A DNA stretch of 64,000 nt from JAHDCJ01 sp039028895 (GCA_039028895.1 JBCCHF010000003.1:1-64000), one strand, 5' to 3'; positions 35,618 to 44,998 are shown, counted from the stretch's first letter. Numbers and translations are program-made. Notes: generated from the sequence alone by a model not told the origin.

Positions 35618-36079
35618 TCAGATCGTGTATATTTTGCCTTTGGATTTTTTCTTCTTCTTCTTTTTTGAAGGGGGGGAGGTCTCCGTAGGTGCTATGATGC
35701 GTTCCGTTTCTCCTGTCACGATGAGTCGTACGGGCTCGGTTTCCATTTTGTTTTCTCCTACCATAATGCTGGCAGGTTCAAGCAGGAAAATACCAGAGCT
35801 TTTTGGGAGTAATAAGTATGAGTAGGAAGTTTTCCTCGTCATCTTTCCATCAGTATATTGAATTTGCGTTGATTGGAACGGTCCACCAACAACTTCAAAT
35901 AATCCGAAATCAGGTAACTGGAAATCACGGTAGTCCGTGCCTTCGATATGAAAGCTGATCTCAACGGGTTGGTCTACAATAGTAGAGTCGTGATTGAGTT
36001 CTGCATAAAACCGGATTTCCTGTTGCCCCCATAGTGAAGTTGTGAGTGAGAGTAGGACAATGGTTATCAGATTCTTCAT
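35618..36079 (-). CDS. Mini BatD-like protein (single N-terminal beta domain)
   Basis: 153 residues. Signal peptide (about 1-18, ending LWGQ), followed by one beta domain (about 20-125) resembling the first domain of BatD: a stretch RFYAELNHDSTIVDQPVEI, then RKTSYSYLLLPKSSGIFLLEPA, which parallels the FTKSITASYYLRPKRLGTFTI part of BatD. The C-terminus is a poly-Lys tail (SKKKKKKKSKGK) with no membrane helix. It looks like a partial duplicate of the batD 5' end kept as its own gene, sitting between batC and batD. Function is unknown; a periplasmic accessory of the Bat complex is the simplest inference. Confidence 0.78.
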   Translation of the reverse strand: MKNLITIVLLSLTTSLWGQQEIRFYAELNHDSTIVDQPVEISFHIEGTDYRDFQLPDFGLFEVVGGPFQSTQIQYTDGKMTRKTSYSYLLLPKSSGIFLLEPASIMVGENKMETEPVRLIVTGETERIIAPTETSPPSKKKKKKKSKGKIYTI

Positions 36080-36194
36080 TAGTTGTTTGTTTTTTACTTA
36101 GCTGTTGCCGTGAAAGATCACGGAGATTCGTGTTTTTTGGATCGTTATTAAATGGGGTATTTCCATGCAAAGATAAGTCGTTTTTAGTCGACTG

Positions 36195-36914
36195 TTACCA
36201 GTCTTTCAACGGTTTTGCCTTATCACCTTTTTGCTTCTTCAGTTTTTCCTGCACTTTTTGTTCTTCTCTTTCCATAACTTCCAGCAGTCGTCTGGCTTCC
36301 TCTTTACTCATATCCTGGGGCTGAGGTTGTGGTTGGTCTTCATTCTCCTGCACTTGCTCTTCTTGTTGCTGTTGTTCTTGCTGTTCCTGTTGCTGTTGTT
36401 GTTCTTGCTCCTGCTGTTGTTCTTGTTGCTCCTGTTCTTCCTGTTGTTCTTGCTGCTGTTGTTGCTGTTGCTGCTGCTGCTGTTGCTGCAATTTTTGCTG
36501 ACGCAAAGCGAAAGCCAGGTTGTGCTTGGTCAACATGTCATCAGGGTTCAATTTTAACGATTCGATGTAGGCTTTTATCCCTTCATCGAACTGTTGCATT
36601 TGAAGATGTGTGTTGCCGAGGTTGTGGTAAGCGGCGGCTTTTGCTTCATCTTCCCTGGCCGCATTAGCTGCTTTTTCGTAGTGAGCCACAGCTTCTTCAA
36701 AACGACTTTGCTCGTAGATCGAGTTGCCCAGGTTGTAGTTGCCTTTGACAGAATAGGCTTCTTCCTGTATGGCGCGTCGATATTTTTCTTCTGCTTCGGT
36801 GAAGTTGCCCTGTTCATACTCGCGGTCACCCTGACGCAGCATCTTATGATCTTTTTGCCCGTAAACTGTGAAGCAAGAAAGTGTGATTGCGCATAGTAAG
36901 ATTAATCGAAGCAT
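36195..36914 (-). CDS. batC: BatC: TPR protein with polyglutamine/glutamate tract
   Basis: 239 residues. Signal peptide (about 1-19), a TPR region (about 25-130, with YNLGNSIYEQSRFEEAVAHYEKA and AYHNLGNTHLQMQQFDEGI), then a low-complexity Q/E tract from about residue 137 to 190 that starts with 13 consecutive Gln, and a charged tail with the conserved SKEEARRLLEVMEREE helix before the end. TPR plus the MSKEEARRLL tail is diagnostic of BatC in Bacteroidota. The Q tract is encoded by mixed CAA and CAG codons with interspersed GAA. The gene lies between batB and the mini BatD gene. Confidence 0.9.
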   Translation of the reverse strand: MLRLILLCAITLSCFTVYGQKDHKMLRQGDREYEQGNFTEAEEKYRRAIQEEAYSVKGNYNLGNSIYEQSRFEEAVAHYEKAANAAREDEAKAAAYHNLGNTHLQMQQFDEGIKAYIESLKLNPDDMLTKHNLAFALRQQKLQQQQQQQQQQQQQEQQEEQEQQEQQQEQEQQQQQEQQEQQQQEEQVQENEDQPQPQPQDMSKEEARRLLEVMEREEQKVQEKLKKQKGDKAKPLKDW

Positions 36915-36927
36915 TTCCTTTGATATT

Positions 36928-37956
36928 TTATGTTTTGAAAATGTCTTTTTCTTTTAGCCATGGTGTTTTGCGATAAGACAGCAAAAACTCCACGATCAGC
37001 AACAAGATGCCGAAAGCGAGAAAGTATTGGAAGTAGCTTTCATATTCACTAAACGTCCGTTGTTCGAATTCTTGTTTTTCGAGTTTGTCTATCCGTTCGC
37101 GCATCGACTCGATTACCCTGTCGCCATTGCTGATATTATAATATTTGCCTTTTCCGGCATCAGCGATTTCACGCATCATGCTTTCGTTGAGCCTGGTGTG
37201 GATGATCTGTCCTGCCCTATCGGTTTTATAGTCTGATCGTCCATTTACCGTTACCGGAATAGGGCCTCCCTGGTTGGTGCCAACCCCGATGGTGAATGTC
37301 AAAAGACCATTGTCGTTGGCATCGGCTGCTGTCTTTATGGCATCAGCCTCGTGGTTCTCTCCGTCGCTTATGATGATCAGTGCTTTATGGAATTTATTGC
37401 TTTCGTCAAATGATTCCATGGCGAGGTCGATGGCTTCTGCAATAGCTGTACCTTGTGTTGGTGCCAATGTAGGATCAGCAGATTTGATAAAAAGCGATGC
37501 TGCCGCATAATCTGTCGTTAAAGGCATCTGCAAGTATGCATTTCCTGCAAAGATGATCAAACCAATGCGTTCGCCTTTAAGACCAGTTACCAGTTTTTGT
37601 GTGAACTGTTTGGCTCTCTCCATCCTGTTTGGCGAAATGTCCTGAGCATACATGCTTTGAGAAATGTCAAGCGCAATAAAGATATCGGCTGATTTCCTTT
37701 TTACCTTTTCTTTTTTTGTACCCCATTGCGGATTAGCGTATGCAATGCTCAGGAAAATAAGAGCTGCCATAAGCACGGAAAACTTAACCGCGTGCTTATA
37801 TTTTGACAACTCAGGCATCAACCGCATAACGAGTGGGTGCTCTCCAAATCGATTAATCGTTCGACGGCGGAACAGCATCATCAAAATGAAAAACACCATT
37901 AACACCGGGATGACTCCGAGAGTGGTAAGATGTTCTATTTGCTCAAAACGAAACAT
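36928..37956 (-). CDS. batB: BatB: VWA-domain membrane protein
   Basis: 342 residues. An N-terminal membrane helix (about 12-28), a second (about 58-72), a von Willebrand A domain (about 88-285) with the MIDAS motif DISQS in IALDISQSMYAQD and a further Asp in IIISDGENHE, and a C-terminal membrane helix (about 308-325). This is the standard BatA/BatB plan. The VWA domain would face the periplasm with metal-dependent ligand binding. It lies 45 bp downstream of batA and 13 bp upstream of batC. Confidence 0.93.
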   Translation of the reverse strand: MFRFEQIEHLTTLGVIPVLMVFFILMMLFRRRTINRFGEHPLVMRLMPELSKYKHAVKFSVLMAALIFLSIAYANPQWGTKKEKVKRKSADIFIALDISQSMYAQDISPNRMERAKQFTQKLVTGLKGERIGLIIFAGNAYLQMPLTTDYAAASLFIKSADPTLAPTQGTAIAEAIDLAMESFDESNKFHKALIIISDGENHEADAIKTAADANDNGLLTFTIGVGTNQGGPIPVTVNGRSDYKTDRAGQIIHTRLNESMMREIADAGKGKYYNISNGDRVIESMRERIDKLEKQEFEQRTFSEYESYFQYFLAFGILLLIVEFLLSYRKTPWLKEKDIFKT

Positions 37957-38001
37957 GTTTATCGTTATTCATAGCCAGGAAAATGCCTGGTGAAGTTGAG
38001 T

Positions 38002-39012
38002 TTAGGGTATAGTTCTAAAAATTGTATATCTCAAAAATAATTCCAGTACGAGCAAAAAGATACCCAGGAATACCCAAGGATAAAATTCTTCGCTGTACCG
38101 CTTGATGGTTGTAACGTCGATCTTTGTTTTTTCCAGTTGATCAATCTCCTGATAAATGTTTTGCAGTGATTCTTTGTTAACCGCTCTAAAGTATTTCCCG
38201 CCCGTCATGTCTGCGATTTGCCTTAAAAGGGCTTCGTCAATTTCTACTCGTACGAATCCGAAAACGTATTCGCCATCACCACGGCGGCCAATTGGGGCAT
38301 AAGCATCGCCGGTAGTACCGACGCCGATCGTATAAACTTTAACATTAAACTCGCGAGCTATTTCGGCTGCGGTTAGTGGCATAATGTATTCACCGGCGTT
38401 GTTAACGCCGTCTGTTAACAGGATAACTACTTTACTTTTGGCTTCACTGTCTTTTAGCCTGTTGACGGCTGTGGCGAGCCCAAGTCCAATGGCGGTACCA
38501 TCTTCAAGTGAGCCACATTTTAGTGTAGACAAAAATTCCTTTATCACCTTATGGTCAGTTGTGAGTGGGCATTGGGTGAAGGCTTCACCTGCAAAAACGG
38601 CCAGGCCTACCCTGTCGTGCTCTCTTTTTTCTACAAACTCTATGGCAACTTGTTTGCTGGCTTCCAGTCGATCAGGCTTGAAGTCGCGGGCAAGCATACT
38701 ACTCGACACGTCAGTTACAAGTACAATGTCAATACCATCGGCCGTTATTTCTTCTTCTTTCAGAGTGGCTTGTGGTCGGGCCAGTGCAACAACCAGTGCG
38801 ACGAAGGCCAGAGCCCTTAGAATTGGCAGTGCATTTCTCAAACGGCCTTTCAGTGAACTTGCTCCTTCAAACGCACCAAGTGAAGACATGCGCAAATCGG
38901 CAAATCGTTGCTTCCTGGATACCCAATAGCGGAAAGCTAAAAGTGGTAGCAGCCCCAGGAGAACGAGGAACTCCGGATTTACGAGGTGTATATTGGTTAA
39001 ACTAGGAATCAA
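38002..39012 (-). CDS. batA: BatA: VWA-domain membrane protein
   Basis: 336 residues. A hydrophobic N-terminal segment (about 12-28), a second helix (about 62-80), a VWA domain (about 92-300) with MIDAS DVSSS in VLVTDVSSSMLARD and ILLTDGVNNAG, and a C-terminal helix (about 310-328). Typical BatA. The start overlaps the upstream gene by 11 bp, so coupling is likely. Two VWA proteins in tandem with MoxR and DUF58 define the classical Bat/MRP operon. Confidence 0.93.
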   Translation of the reverse strand: MIPSLTNIHLVNPEFLVLLGLLPLLAFRYWVSRKQRFADLRMSSLGAFEGASSLKGRLRNALPILRALAFVALVVALARPQATLKEEEITADGIDIVLVTDVSSSMLARDFKPDRLEASKQVAIEFVEKREHDRVGLAVFAGEAFTQCPLTTDHKVIKEFLSTLKCGSLEDGTAIGLGLATAVNRLKDSEAKSKVVILLTDGVNNAGEYIMPLTAAEIAREFNVKVYTIGVGTTGDAYAPIGRRGDGEYVFGFVRVEIDEALLRQIADMTGGKYFRAVNKESLQNIYQEIDQLEKTKIDVTTIKRYSEEFYPWVFLGIFLLVLELFLRYTIFRTIP

Positions 39013-39961
39013 GTTGTTCGTTTTCTGTTTCTTCGACTATGGGTTCTTCTATGAGTTTTGTTGTTTCTATAAACTGGTAAGCCTTGTCCATCATCTCCTG
39101 GTGGAATTCGGCTGGAGGTTTTGCTTTTGCGAATTTTACAAGGTCGGCCATTTGGAGCATTTCTCTCAAATTGGCTTTCAGGTCACCTGAAAATTCTTCG
39201 TTTTTTAATGCATTTAGTATTTCATCAGTGGTTGATTCGAGGGCGGGTGTTTTAAACCGCTTCTCGAGGTATTCACGAATGATATAGGTCAATTTTGATT
39301 GGTATAGTTTGATGTCTCCTTTCTGCCAAAGTTTTTCTTTTTCCAGTTCATGCAATTTGCCGAAAGCAATAACATGGGCTGGCAGTACTATTGGTGGAGC
39401 TTCTTCGATCTCAGGCTCCTTCTTGAATTTCCTGTAAAGGAAGTACCCTCCAAAAAACAGGGCGAAAACGCCGACCAAACCATAGATGAAAGGCAAGACA
39501 TCAGAAAACTTGACAGGTTCCCGCATGATGGGTTTTATCGGCGCAATGCTGGTTGTGTCAACCGGGACAGTAGCCACTTCAAGACCGAGGGATTGTGTGT
39601 ATTCTGTTTTTGGTCCGCCTCCTCCCAGGTTGTAGATAAAAGCCAGACGCGGGATAGCATAATAGCCTGAATCGTAGGCAGAAATGGTTATATCCTGTTT
39701 GGTCATTATTTCAGGGGAGGTGGCAATAGTGTCTATTTTGCCTATTTTAATGATCTGTAGACCACTCAGTTGTGCTTCTCCAAGTGTGGGATATCTTAAG
39801 TCAATGTCGGGAGGATGACTGGCACTCAAATGTAGGTCAGTCTGGTCGCCAATCAGGATGCGTGCTGAATCCAAGACAGCCGACACCGTTACCTGGGCCG
39901 ACAAGGAAAGTGGGCCAAAGCCTAAACAGAACATCCAGAAATATTTGCGGGCAAGCTTCAT
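39002..39961 (-). CDS. Bat-operon membrane protein with periplasmic beta domain (BatX-like)
   Basis: The ATG at 39961 is chosen over one at 40000 since it begins directly with a signal peptide (KLARKYFWMFCLG...LSAQ); 319 residues. A beta domain (about 22-140) similar to BatD repeats, a membrane helix at about 152-172 and a cytoplasmic helical domain (about 190-300) with LYQSKLTYIIREYLEKRF. This is the gene usually found between the DUF58 gene and batA in Bacteroidota; no accepted name is known to me. It overlaps batA by 11 bp. Confidence 0.8.
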   Translation of the reverse strand: MKLARKYFWMFCLGFGPLSLSAQVTVSAVLDSARILIGDQTDLHLSASHPPDIDLRYPTLGEAQLSGLQIIKIGKIDTIATSPEIMTKQDITISAYDSGYYAIPRLAFIYNLGGGGPKTEYTQSLGLEVATVPVDTTSIAPIKPIMREPVKFSDVLPFIYGLVGVFALFFGGYFLYRKFKKEPEIEEAPPIVLPAHVIAFGKLHELEKEKLWQKGDIKLYQSKLTYIIREYLEKRFKTPALESTTDEILNALKNEEFSGDLKANLREMLQMADLVKFAKAKPPAEFHQEMMDKAYQFIETTKLIEEPIVEETENEQLDS

Positions 39962-40001
39962 TAATTTGTAGTTGGGTCGTATTGACAAAAATACATGCAC
40001 A

Positions 40002-40874
40002 TCAGGTTTTATGCCGTCTTTTGAAGAATTTTAATAAAGCATTAACATAGGATTCATCCGTCTGAATGCTAATGACATCAGCCCCACTTCGAAAGAAAGT
40101 TTTCTTGAAGTCTGCCAAATTTTGCTCAAACCACTCACGATATTTCTTTTTAGCGGCTTTACTGGAGGTGTCGATCCATAACTGTTCTCCAGTTTCAGGA
40201 TCAAGTGCCCTGATGAGTCCAACCGATGGTAAATCATATTCGCGAGGGTCATGAACATGGATGCCGGTTATGTCATGACGCTTGGAAGCGATCCGCAGTG
40301 CATCTTTGTATTCTGCGGTAAAAAAGTCGGAAAGGACAAAGGCAATACTCCGCTTCTTAACAATATTATTAAAAAATCGTAATGCTTCGGCAAAATCAGT
40401 GCCTTTACCTGTCGGTTGAAAATCAATTAACTCGCGGATGATCCTTAGAACATGAGACTTTCCTTTCTTTGGCGGGATGTATTTTTCTATACGGTCAGAA
40501 AAGAAAATGACGCCAACCTTATCGTTGTTCATATTTGCCGAAAACGCCAGGATCGCACAAACTTCAGTGATCATTTCATTTTTCATCTGGTTGACCGTCC
40601 CGAAGTATGCGGAAGGGCTCACGTCGATCATGACCATAACGGTGAGTTCGCGTTCTTCTTCGAATATTTTTACGAAAGGCTCATTGTATCGTGCGGTAAC
40701 GTTCCAGTCGATATTTCTTACATCGTCGCCATAGGCATAGTTACGCACTTCGCTGAACGACATACCACGACCCTTGAAAGCACTGTGATATTCTCCAGAG
40801 AAAATATGCTTGGTAAGCCCTTTCATTTTGATCTCAATCTTCCTGACCTTCTTTAACAGTTCACTGACTTCCAT
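40002..40874 (-). CDS. DUF58-family protein of the Bat operon
   Basis: 290 residues, no membrane segment. The DUF58 core is clear: GRGMSFSEVRNYAYGDDVRNIDWNVTA-type block (about 30-65) and a VWA-like fold with VMIDVSPSA (about 88-98) and AFVLSDFF. DUF58 proteins accompany MoxR ATPases and VWA proteins in Bat/MRP operons. It follows two unusual DUF3298-like genes and precedes the BatX-like gene with a gap of 40 bp. Confidence 0.93.
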   Translation of the reverse strand: MEVSELLKKVRKIEIKMKGLTKHIFSGEYHSAFKGRGMSFSEVRNYAYGDDVRNIDWNVTARYNEPFVKIFEEERELTVMVMIDVSPSAYFGTVNQMKNEMITEVCAILAFSANMNNDKVGVIFFSDRIEKYIPPKKGKSHVLRIIRELIDFQPTGKGTDFAEALRFFNNIVKKRSIAFVLSDFFTAEYKDALRIASKRHDITGIHVHDPREYDLPSVGLIRALDPETGEQLWIDTSSKAAKKKYREWFEQNLADFKKTFFRSGADVISIQTDESYVNALLKFFKRRHKT

Positions 40875-40898
40875 AAATATGATCGCTTCTTGTTTGGA

Positions 40899-42404
40899 CT
40901 AATTTAAAAATGAATTTAATGGGCCATCAGCATTAAGATAAGGACGTACCTTTTCAAAAGGAACAATCACTTCCACTGAGCCAAAAACCCCATTGAAGTC
41001 TGTTGAAAACAACAATCCGTTATCACTGATGCCCATGTGCCTGAAGGGGTAGTCTTTCATGATTTCCTTGAAAGAAGGATCTTGCCCGTAAGGCAAATCC
41101 AGTATAGCCTGGTCAAAAAACTCCTCAAGAAATTCTTCATAATTGGAGCCTTCTCTGAATACGTCGTTTTGGTTAAACACCTGGCGCGTTTTGAAATTAT
41201 AATTGATTTGCACCTCGTCTGAAGACATATGGGTTGATCTTCGCGTTAACTTCACAGAAACCAAATCGTCAGACAGATATGAAATGGTGTTCCAGATGTA
41301 ACTGCGAAACTTGAATCGCTGATTAGAAGCATAAAGGTTTGTGCCTGTATTCCTGACTGAGTCAACAAGACTTGTATGTTTTGCCATCCACTCGGTCGCC
41401 ATGTCGTTCATAAGCTGGTTAAAGAGTTGGTCATCCTTCTTAAAAGGTACATCCATGCTGCCCCATGAATAAAAATTCATATGATTCATCGAATGCTGTT
41501 GGAGTGTTACCGATTCCTCGAATTTCAGAGTTTCGGAAAGGCCATTTATCAACTGGTATTCCATGGTGAGGTTTTTCCAGTCAGGCGAAAAAGAACATAT
41601 CGCCTTTGCTACCGACTCTTGATTGATATCATCAAGGGGAGCAGTTAGTACCCTGTTCTTTTCATCTATTCTGAAGTTAAAATCGCTGGAAAGCCGCAGT
41701 CCGGATTTTTTGTTATAAAATATTAAGCCAGTGAGGTCTCCGGTTTTAGCAAATATGACTCTTGCGTCTGTGTCTGATTTCCCTGGTAGCCCCTCGTAGG
41801 CTTTTGTCCACTCTTTTCCGGTAAGGGGATTTTTATCGTCTAGACTATTGACTTTTTTGAAATGAAAATGGGCACCAACAGGGGCCAGATCAGCACTATA
41901 ATTCATGACGATCTCATCTCCGGTAAACACACTGATCGTTTTTCCGGAAAGGGTGCCTTTGTAAAACTCATTGAGCACCAGGTGAGCGGGATTACCTTTT
42001 CCAACAAAAATATCACCGTTAAATCCTTGTAGTGTCAGCCCGTCATCTGCTGTGGAATAAACAATTTCACCAGCTACTTCATCGGGGTTAACCAACCCGG
42101 GCACTTCTCTTGGGTCTGTGATTACTGGCCCTTCGAGCACGAATACTTCGCGGCTAGACTGGTAGGTCATGATTCCTCTGTAAACATTACCGTCGGAAGC
42201 AATGGAGAGTTCGACCGGATGAGTGCCGTCTTTTGTGCCGAGGTAAAGTGCGCCCCAGTTAACAGTTGACGGATCGCTAAACAGTGCAAGGGCGTCGTTG
42301 CCTTTTCCGTCAAAGCCAATTTCTTTCGGTGCAGAACAGGCCGTTATAGTTAACACAGCAGAAACAAGGATGCTGTGAAAAAAAGTTTTTAAGAAGACAC
42401 TCAT
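40899..42404 (-). CDS. DUF3298-like lipoprotein inserted in the Bat operon
   Basis: 501 residues. Lipoprotein signal with lipobox ITAC (Cys near 23). The first half (about 50-270) has beta repeats with the pattern LYLGTKDGTHPVELSIASD. The C-terminal half (about 300-490) looks like the DUF3298/RsiV C-terminal fold: INYNFKTRQVFNQNDVFREG, then SDNGLLFSTDF and VIVPFEKVRPYL. The start overlaps the upstream paralogue by 4 bp. Neither this gene nor its paralogue belongs to the usual Bat operon. RsiV binds lysozyme through such a domain; whether this protein has a ligand is not known. Confidence 0.82.
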   Translation of the reverse strand: MSVFLKTFFHSILVSAVLTITACSAPKEIGFDGKGNDALALFSDPSTVNWGALYLGTKDGTHPVELSIASDGNVYRGIMTYQSSREVFVLEGPVITDPREVPGLVNPDEVAGEIVYSTADDGLTLQGFNGDIFVGKGNPAHLVLNEFYKGTLSGKTISVFTGDEIVMNYSADLAPVGAHFHFKKVNSLDDKNPLTGKEWTKAYEGLPGKSDTDARVIFAKTGDLTGLIFYNKKSGLRLSSDFNFRIDEKNRVLTAPLDDINQESVAKAICSFSPDWKNLTMEYQLINGLSETLKFEESVTLQQHSMNHMNFYSWGSMDVPFKKDDQLFNQLMNDMATEWMAKHTSLVDSVRNTGTNLYASNQRFKFRSYIWNTISYLSDDLVSVKLTRRSTHMSSDEVQINYNFKTRQVFNQNDVFREGSNYEEFLEEFFDQAILDLPYGQDPSFKEIMKDYPFRHMGISDNGLLFSTDFNGVFGSVEVIVPFEKVRPYLNADGPLNSFLN

Positions 42405-43744
42405 TTGGCAATTGCTTTGATTGGGTTGTTCTTTTTGAAAAATCTCTTGAGTTTGGTGTACGGAATTGTCACTTCCTGTGTGCCGTAGATTGGGCTGTAA
42501 TTTGTTCTGAATACCAGTCCTTCTTTGCGAATATTGAAATAATCGAAATCCTGTCTTTTTACCCAGTTAAAATAATGCAGGTCTTCGTTGAAAGGCCGTT
42601 TGGCAAGGTCTTCAAGAATCAGTTTTTGAACATATTGTCCATAGCCGGAATTTTTTTCAATGATATCGTAGCGGTCAAGTAACTTTTGTTGACCAAAATG
42701 ATAATTGAATGAAAAGACTTTATAGTCGCGATCCCAGGTGTTGGAATAAGTCAGGCTTCCGCTAATCAGGTCTTCCGAAAGGAAATCTACATTAAACCAA
42801 ATGTAGCCCCTGATAGCATTTCGGTGTTCAGGTTTAGGTTGAGTTAATTCCCAAACAATGGAGCTGTAGTGTTGATGCGCGTTTTCAGACCACCCGTTGA
42901 CAACTTCCATAATAATTTCATTGAAATGATCTTCGCCGTTCACTAAAGGAAAAGCGGCATAATACGAGCTGGCGTAGCTAGCGTATTCGAAAAGGCCAGG
43001 ATCAATGGAGAAACTTCTTTTCAGGGAAAAGAATTTGTTATAACCACTGGAGTTTTGATAAATGCAATAAAGGCTGTCTGGAGAAACATAGTTTATCTTG
43101 ATAACTCCGCCATCTTTCCGGTTTTCATCGGCAAGTGCAATATGCAGGCTGTTGTTTTCTTCTTCATAAACTGCTTCTCCGGTATAAGTCCGAGGCTCTT
43201 CGGGGAAATAAAAATTGGCCATGAGCGGTTTTTGAGGGTCACTCTGAAGGATCAGATAAACTTTGCGGTCGCGGTGTGTTCCCTCAAATGCTCTGACCCA
43301 TTGGGATGGGCTCCGGCTTATGGCGTTTTCTTTTTCGGGAATTATTGCATTTAAAGAAAGGCGTGCCCCGATGGTGTTGTTGTTATTGCTCCAATCGGCG
43401 GTAATGGCATCCGGTGTGATGAGGCCAGCAATATTTCCAGTTTTTCTACCCAGGAAATCAGTTTCGTTGAGTAATAGTTTTGTGCCATCGACAACACCCT
43501 CAACATTCAGGGTCACCTTACTTTTTTTGTATTGCAAGGTGCCCCAACAATCGTCACCATTTGAGTCGAGGGAAAGAATGATGTCGTGGATTCCGTTGAT
43601 GTTGCCTTCGTAGCTTCTGGACCACGCATTGTCATTTTTATACAAAAATGGCGTTACCAGCTCACTTGAAACCGTTTGAGCGGAGACAGAAAAGGCAAAA
43701 AATGCCAGGAAAAGGACCTGCAAAAAAGCAATTCTTGGTTGCAT
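42401..43744 (-). CDS. DUF3298-like exported protein inserted in the Bat operon (paralogue)
   Basis: The ATG at 43744 is chosen over one at 43816 because it opens with a signal peptide (QPRIAFLQVLFLAFFAFSVSAQ); 447 residues. The first half has the repeat WSRSYEGNINGIHDIILSLD, equivalent to the GTKDGTHPVELSI repeat of the downstream gene. The second half ends in a DUF3298-like block (FSFNYHFGQQKLLDRYDII ... GLVFRTNYSPIYGTQEVTI). The two genes are clear paralogues, although this one lacks a lipobox. It lies 136 bp downstream of moxR and overlaps the next gene by 4 bp, so it should be transcribed with the Bat genes. Confidence 0.82.
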   Translation of the reverse strand: MQPRIAFLQVLFLAFFAFSVSAQTVSSELVTPFLYKNDNAWSRSYEGNINGIHDIILSLDSNGDDCWGTLQYKKSKVTLNVEGVVDGTKLLLNETDFLGRKTGNIAGLITPDAITADWSNNNNTIGARLSLNAIIPEKENAISRSPSQWVRAFEGTHRDRKVYLILQSDPQKPLMANFYFPEEPRTYTGEAVYEEENNSLHIALADENRKDGGVIKINYVSPDSLYCIYQNSSGYNKFFSLKRSFSIDPGLFEYASYASSYYAAFPLVNGEDHFNEIIMEVVNGWSENAHQHYSSIVWELTQPKPEHRNAIRGYIWFNVDFLSEDLISGSLTYSNTWDRDYKVFSFNYHFGQQKLLDRYDIIEKNSGYGQYVQKLILEDLAKRPFNEDLHYFNWVKRQDFDYFNIRKEGLVFRTNYSPIYGTQEVTIPYTKLKRFFKKNNPIKAIAK

Positions 43745-43880
43745 GTATGACGTGTTATCGTCTAAGTTCGCTATTATTAAGTTTGGGGTAGCCGGCATGT
43801 CGCCGTCAAAAATCAAGTTGACTTAATGGCCCCGCAATCAAGGTCAGGAGTAAGGTGTTAACGGGACTTCATTTATTTCA

Positions 43881-44879
43881 TCATGGTACTTCGACCGTAT
43901 TCAGAATATCACTGATAATATCTTCCTGGGTTATATTCTCTGCTTCTGCTTCATAGGTCAGGCCAATTCTGTGTCGCAAAACATCATAGCAGACCGACCT
44001 TACATCTTCAGGTATAACGTATCCTCTCCTTTTTAGGAATGCATAGGCCTTTGAGGCCAAAGCCAGGTTGATAGATGCCCTTGGTGAACCACCATAGTTT
44101 ATCAGGTGTTTGAGCTTGTCGAGATTGTATTCTTCCGGATTTCGGGTGGCGAAAACGATGTCGAGAATATATTGTTCGATCTTTTCGTCCATATAAACGC
44201 CGCGTACAGTGTGTCGTGCCTTAAGGATGTCTTCAGCTTTGACTACTGCGTTTACGGTTTCGAATGCGAGCCCAAGGATATTTTGCCTGATGATCTGCAG
44301 TTCTTCCTCCTTATTGGGGTAAGAGATTTTGACCTTTAGCATAAATCGGTCAACCTGGGCTTCTGGCAATGGGTACGTACCTTCTTGTTCGATCGGGTTC
44401 TGCGTTGCCAAGACGAGAAAAGGTTCCTCCAGTTTGTAGGTGTTTTCACCAATGGTAACCTGTCGTTCCTGCATGGCTTCGAGCAGTGCAGATTGAACTT
44501 TTGCTGGTGCACGGTTGATTTCGTCTGCGAGAATAAAGTTGGCAAAAATGGGCCCTTTCCTTACGGTAAACTCATTTTTAGTAGGGTTATAGATCATTGT
44601 CCCGATAATATCAGCAGGTAAAAGATCCGGGGTGAACTGGATTCTGCTGAATTTTCCGGAAACGGCCGTTGAAATCGTTTTAATGGCTAATGTTTTGGCG
44701 AGCCCGGGCAATCCTTCGAGCAGGATGTGTCCCTGGGCAAGTAACCCCAGGAGTAACCGTTCGATCATGTAAGTTTGACCGACAATTAGCTTGGCCGCTT
44801 CTGCATTTAAAGTTTCAAGAAATGCAGATTCGATATAAATTTTTTCGTTTAATGCTTGTATGTCAATAGAAGTTTGCAT
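43881..44879 (-). CDS. moxR: MoxR-family AAA+ ATPase
   Basis: 332 residues. Walker A GLPGLAKT (about 56-63), Walker B FILADEINRAP (near 115) and the MoxR block AMQERQVTIGENTYKLEEPFLVLATQNPIEQ split across about 135-160. A sensor/C-terminal helical region follows. MoxR ATPases act as chaperones or regulators for neighbouring VWA proteins. It is the first gene of the Bat operon here. A small hairpin (CCCCTT/AAGGGG, 44928-44941) lies in its likely leader. No clear promoter box was found. Confidence 0.94.
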   Translation of the reverse strand: MQTSIDIQALNEKIYIESAFLETLNAEAAKLIVGQTYMIERLLLGLLAQGHILLEGLPGLAKTLAIKTISTAVSGKFSRIQFTPDLLPADIIGTMIYNPTKNEFTVRKGPIFANFILADEINRAPAKVQSALLEAMQERQVTIGENTYKLEEPFLVLATQNPIEQEGTYPLPEAQVDRFMLKVKISYPNKEEELQIIRQNILGLAFETVNAVVKAEDILKARHTVRGVYMDEKIEQYILDIVFATRNPEEYNLDKLKHLINYGGSPRASINLALASKAYAFLKRRGYVIPEDVRSVCYDVLRHRIGLTYEAEAENITQEDIISDILNTVEVP

Positions 44880-44998
44880 AATTGTTGCACAGTATTTGCT
44901 AAGTATTCAGCATGAGTCTTAATTGCTCCCCTTAAAAGGGGAAACATTCAAAAAAAACATCGCTAAATTAACATTTTGGCGGTTCAAACTAGAACTAA

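Noticed and set aside
36231..36667. Plus-strand frames rich in Leu or Val/Ala opposite batC
   Set aside because: They are the antisense reading of the CAA/CAG tract, not membrane proteins.
44928..44941. CCCCTT/AAGGGG hairpin upstream of moxR as a riboswitch
   Set aside because: The stem is only six base pairs with no conserved core or nearby terminator; noted as a simple leader hairpin.
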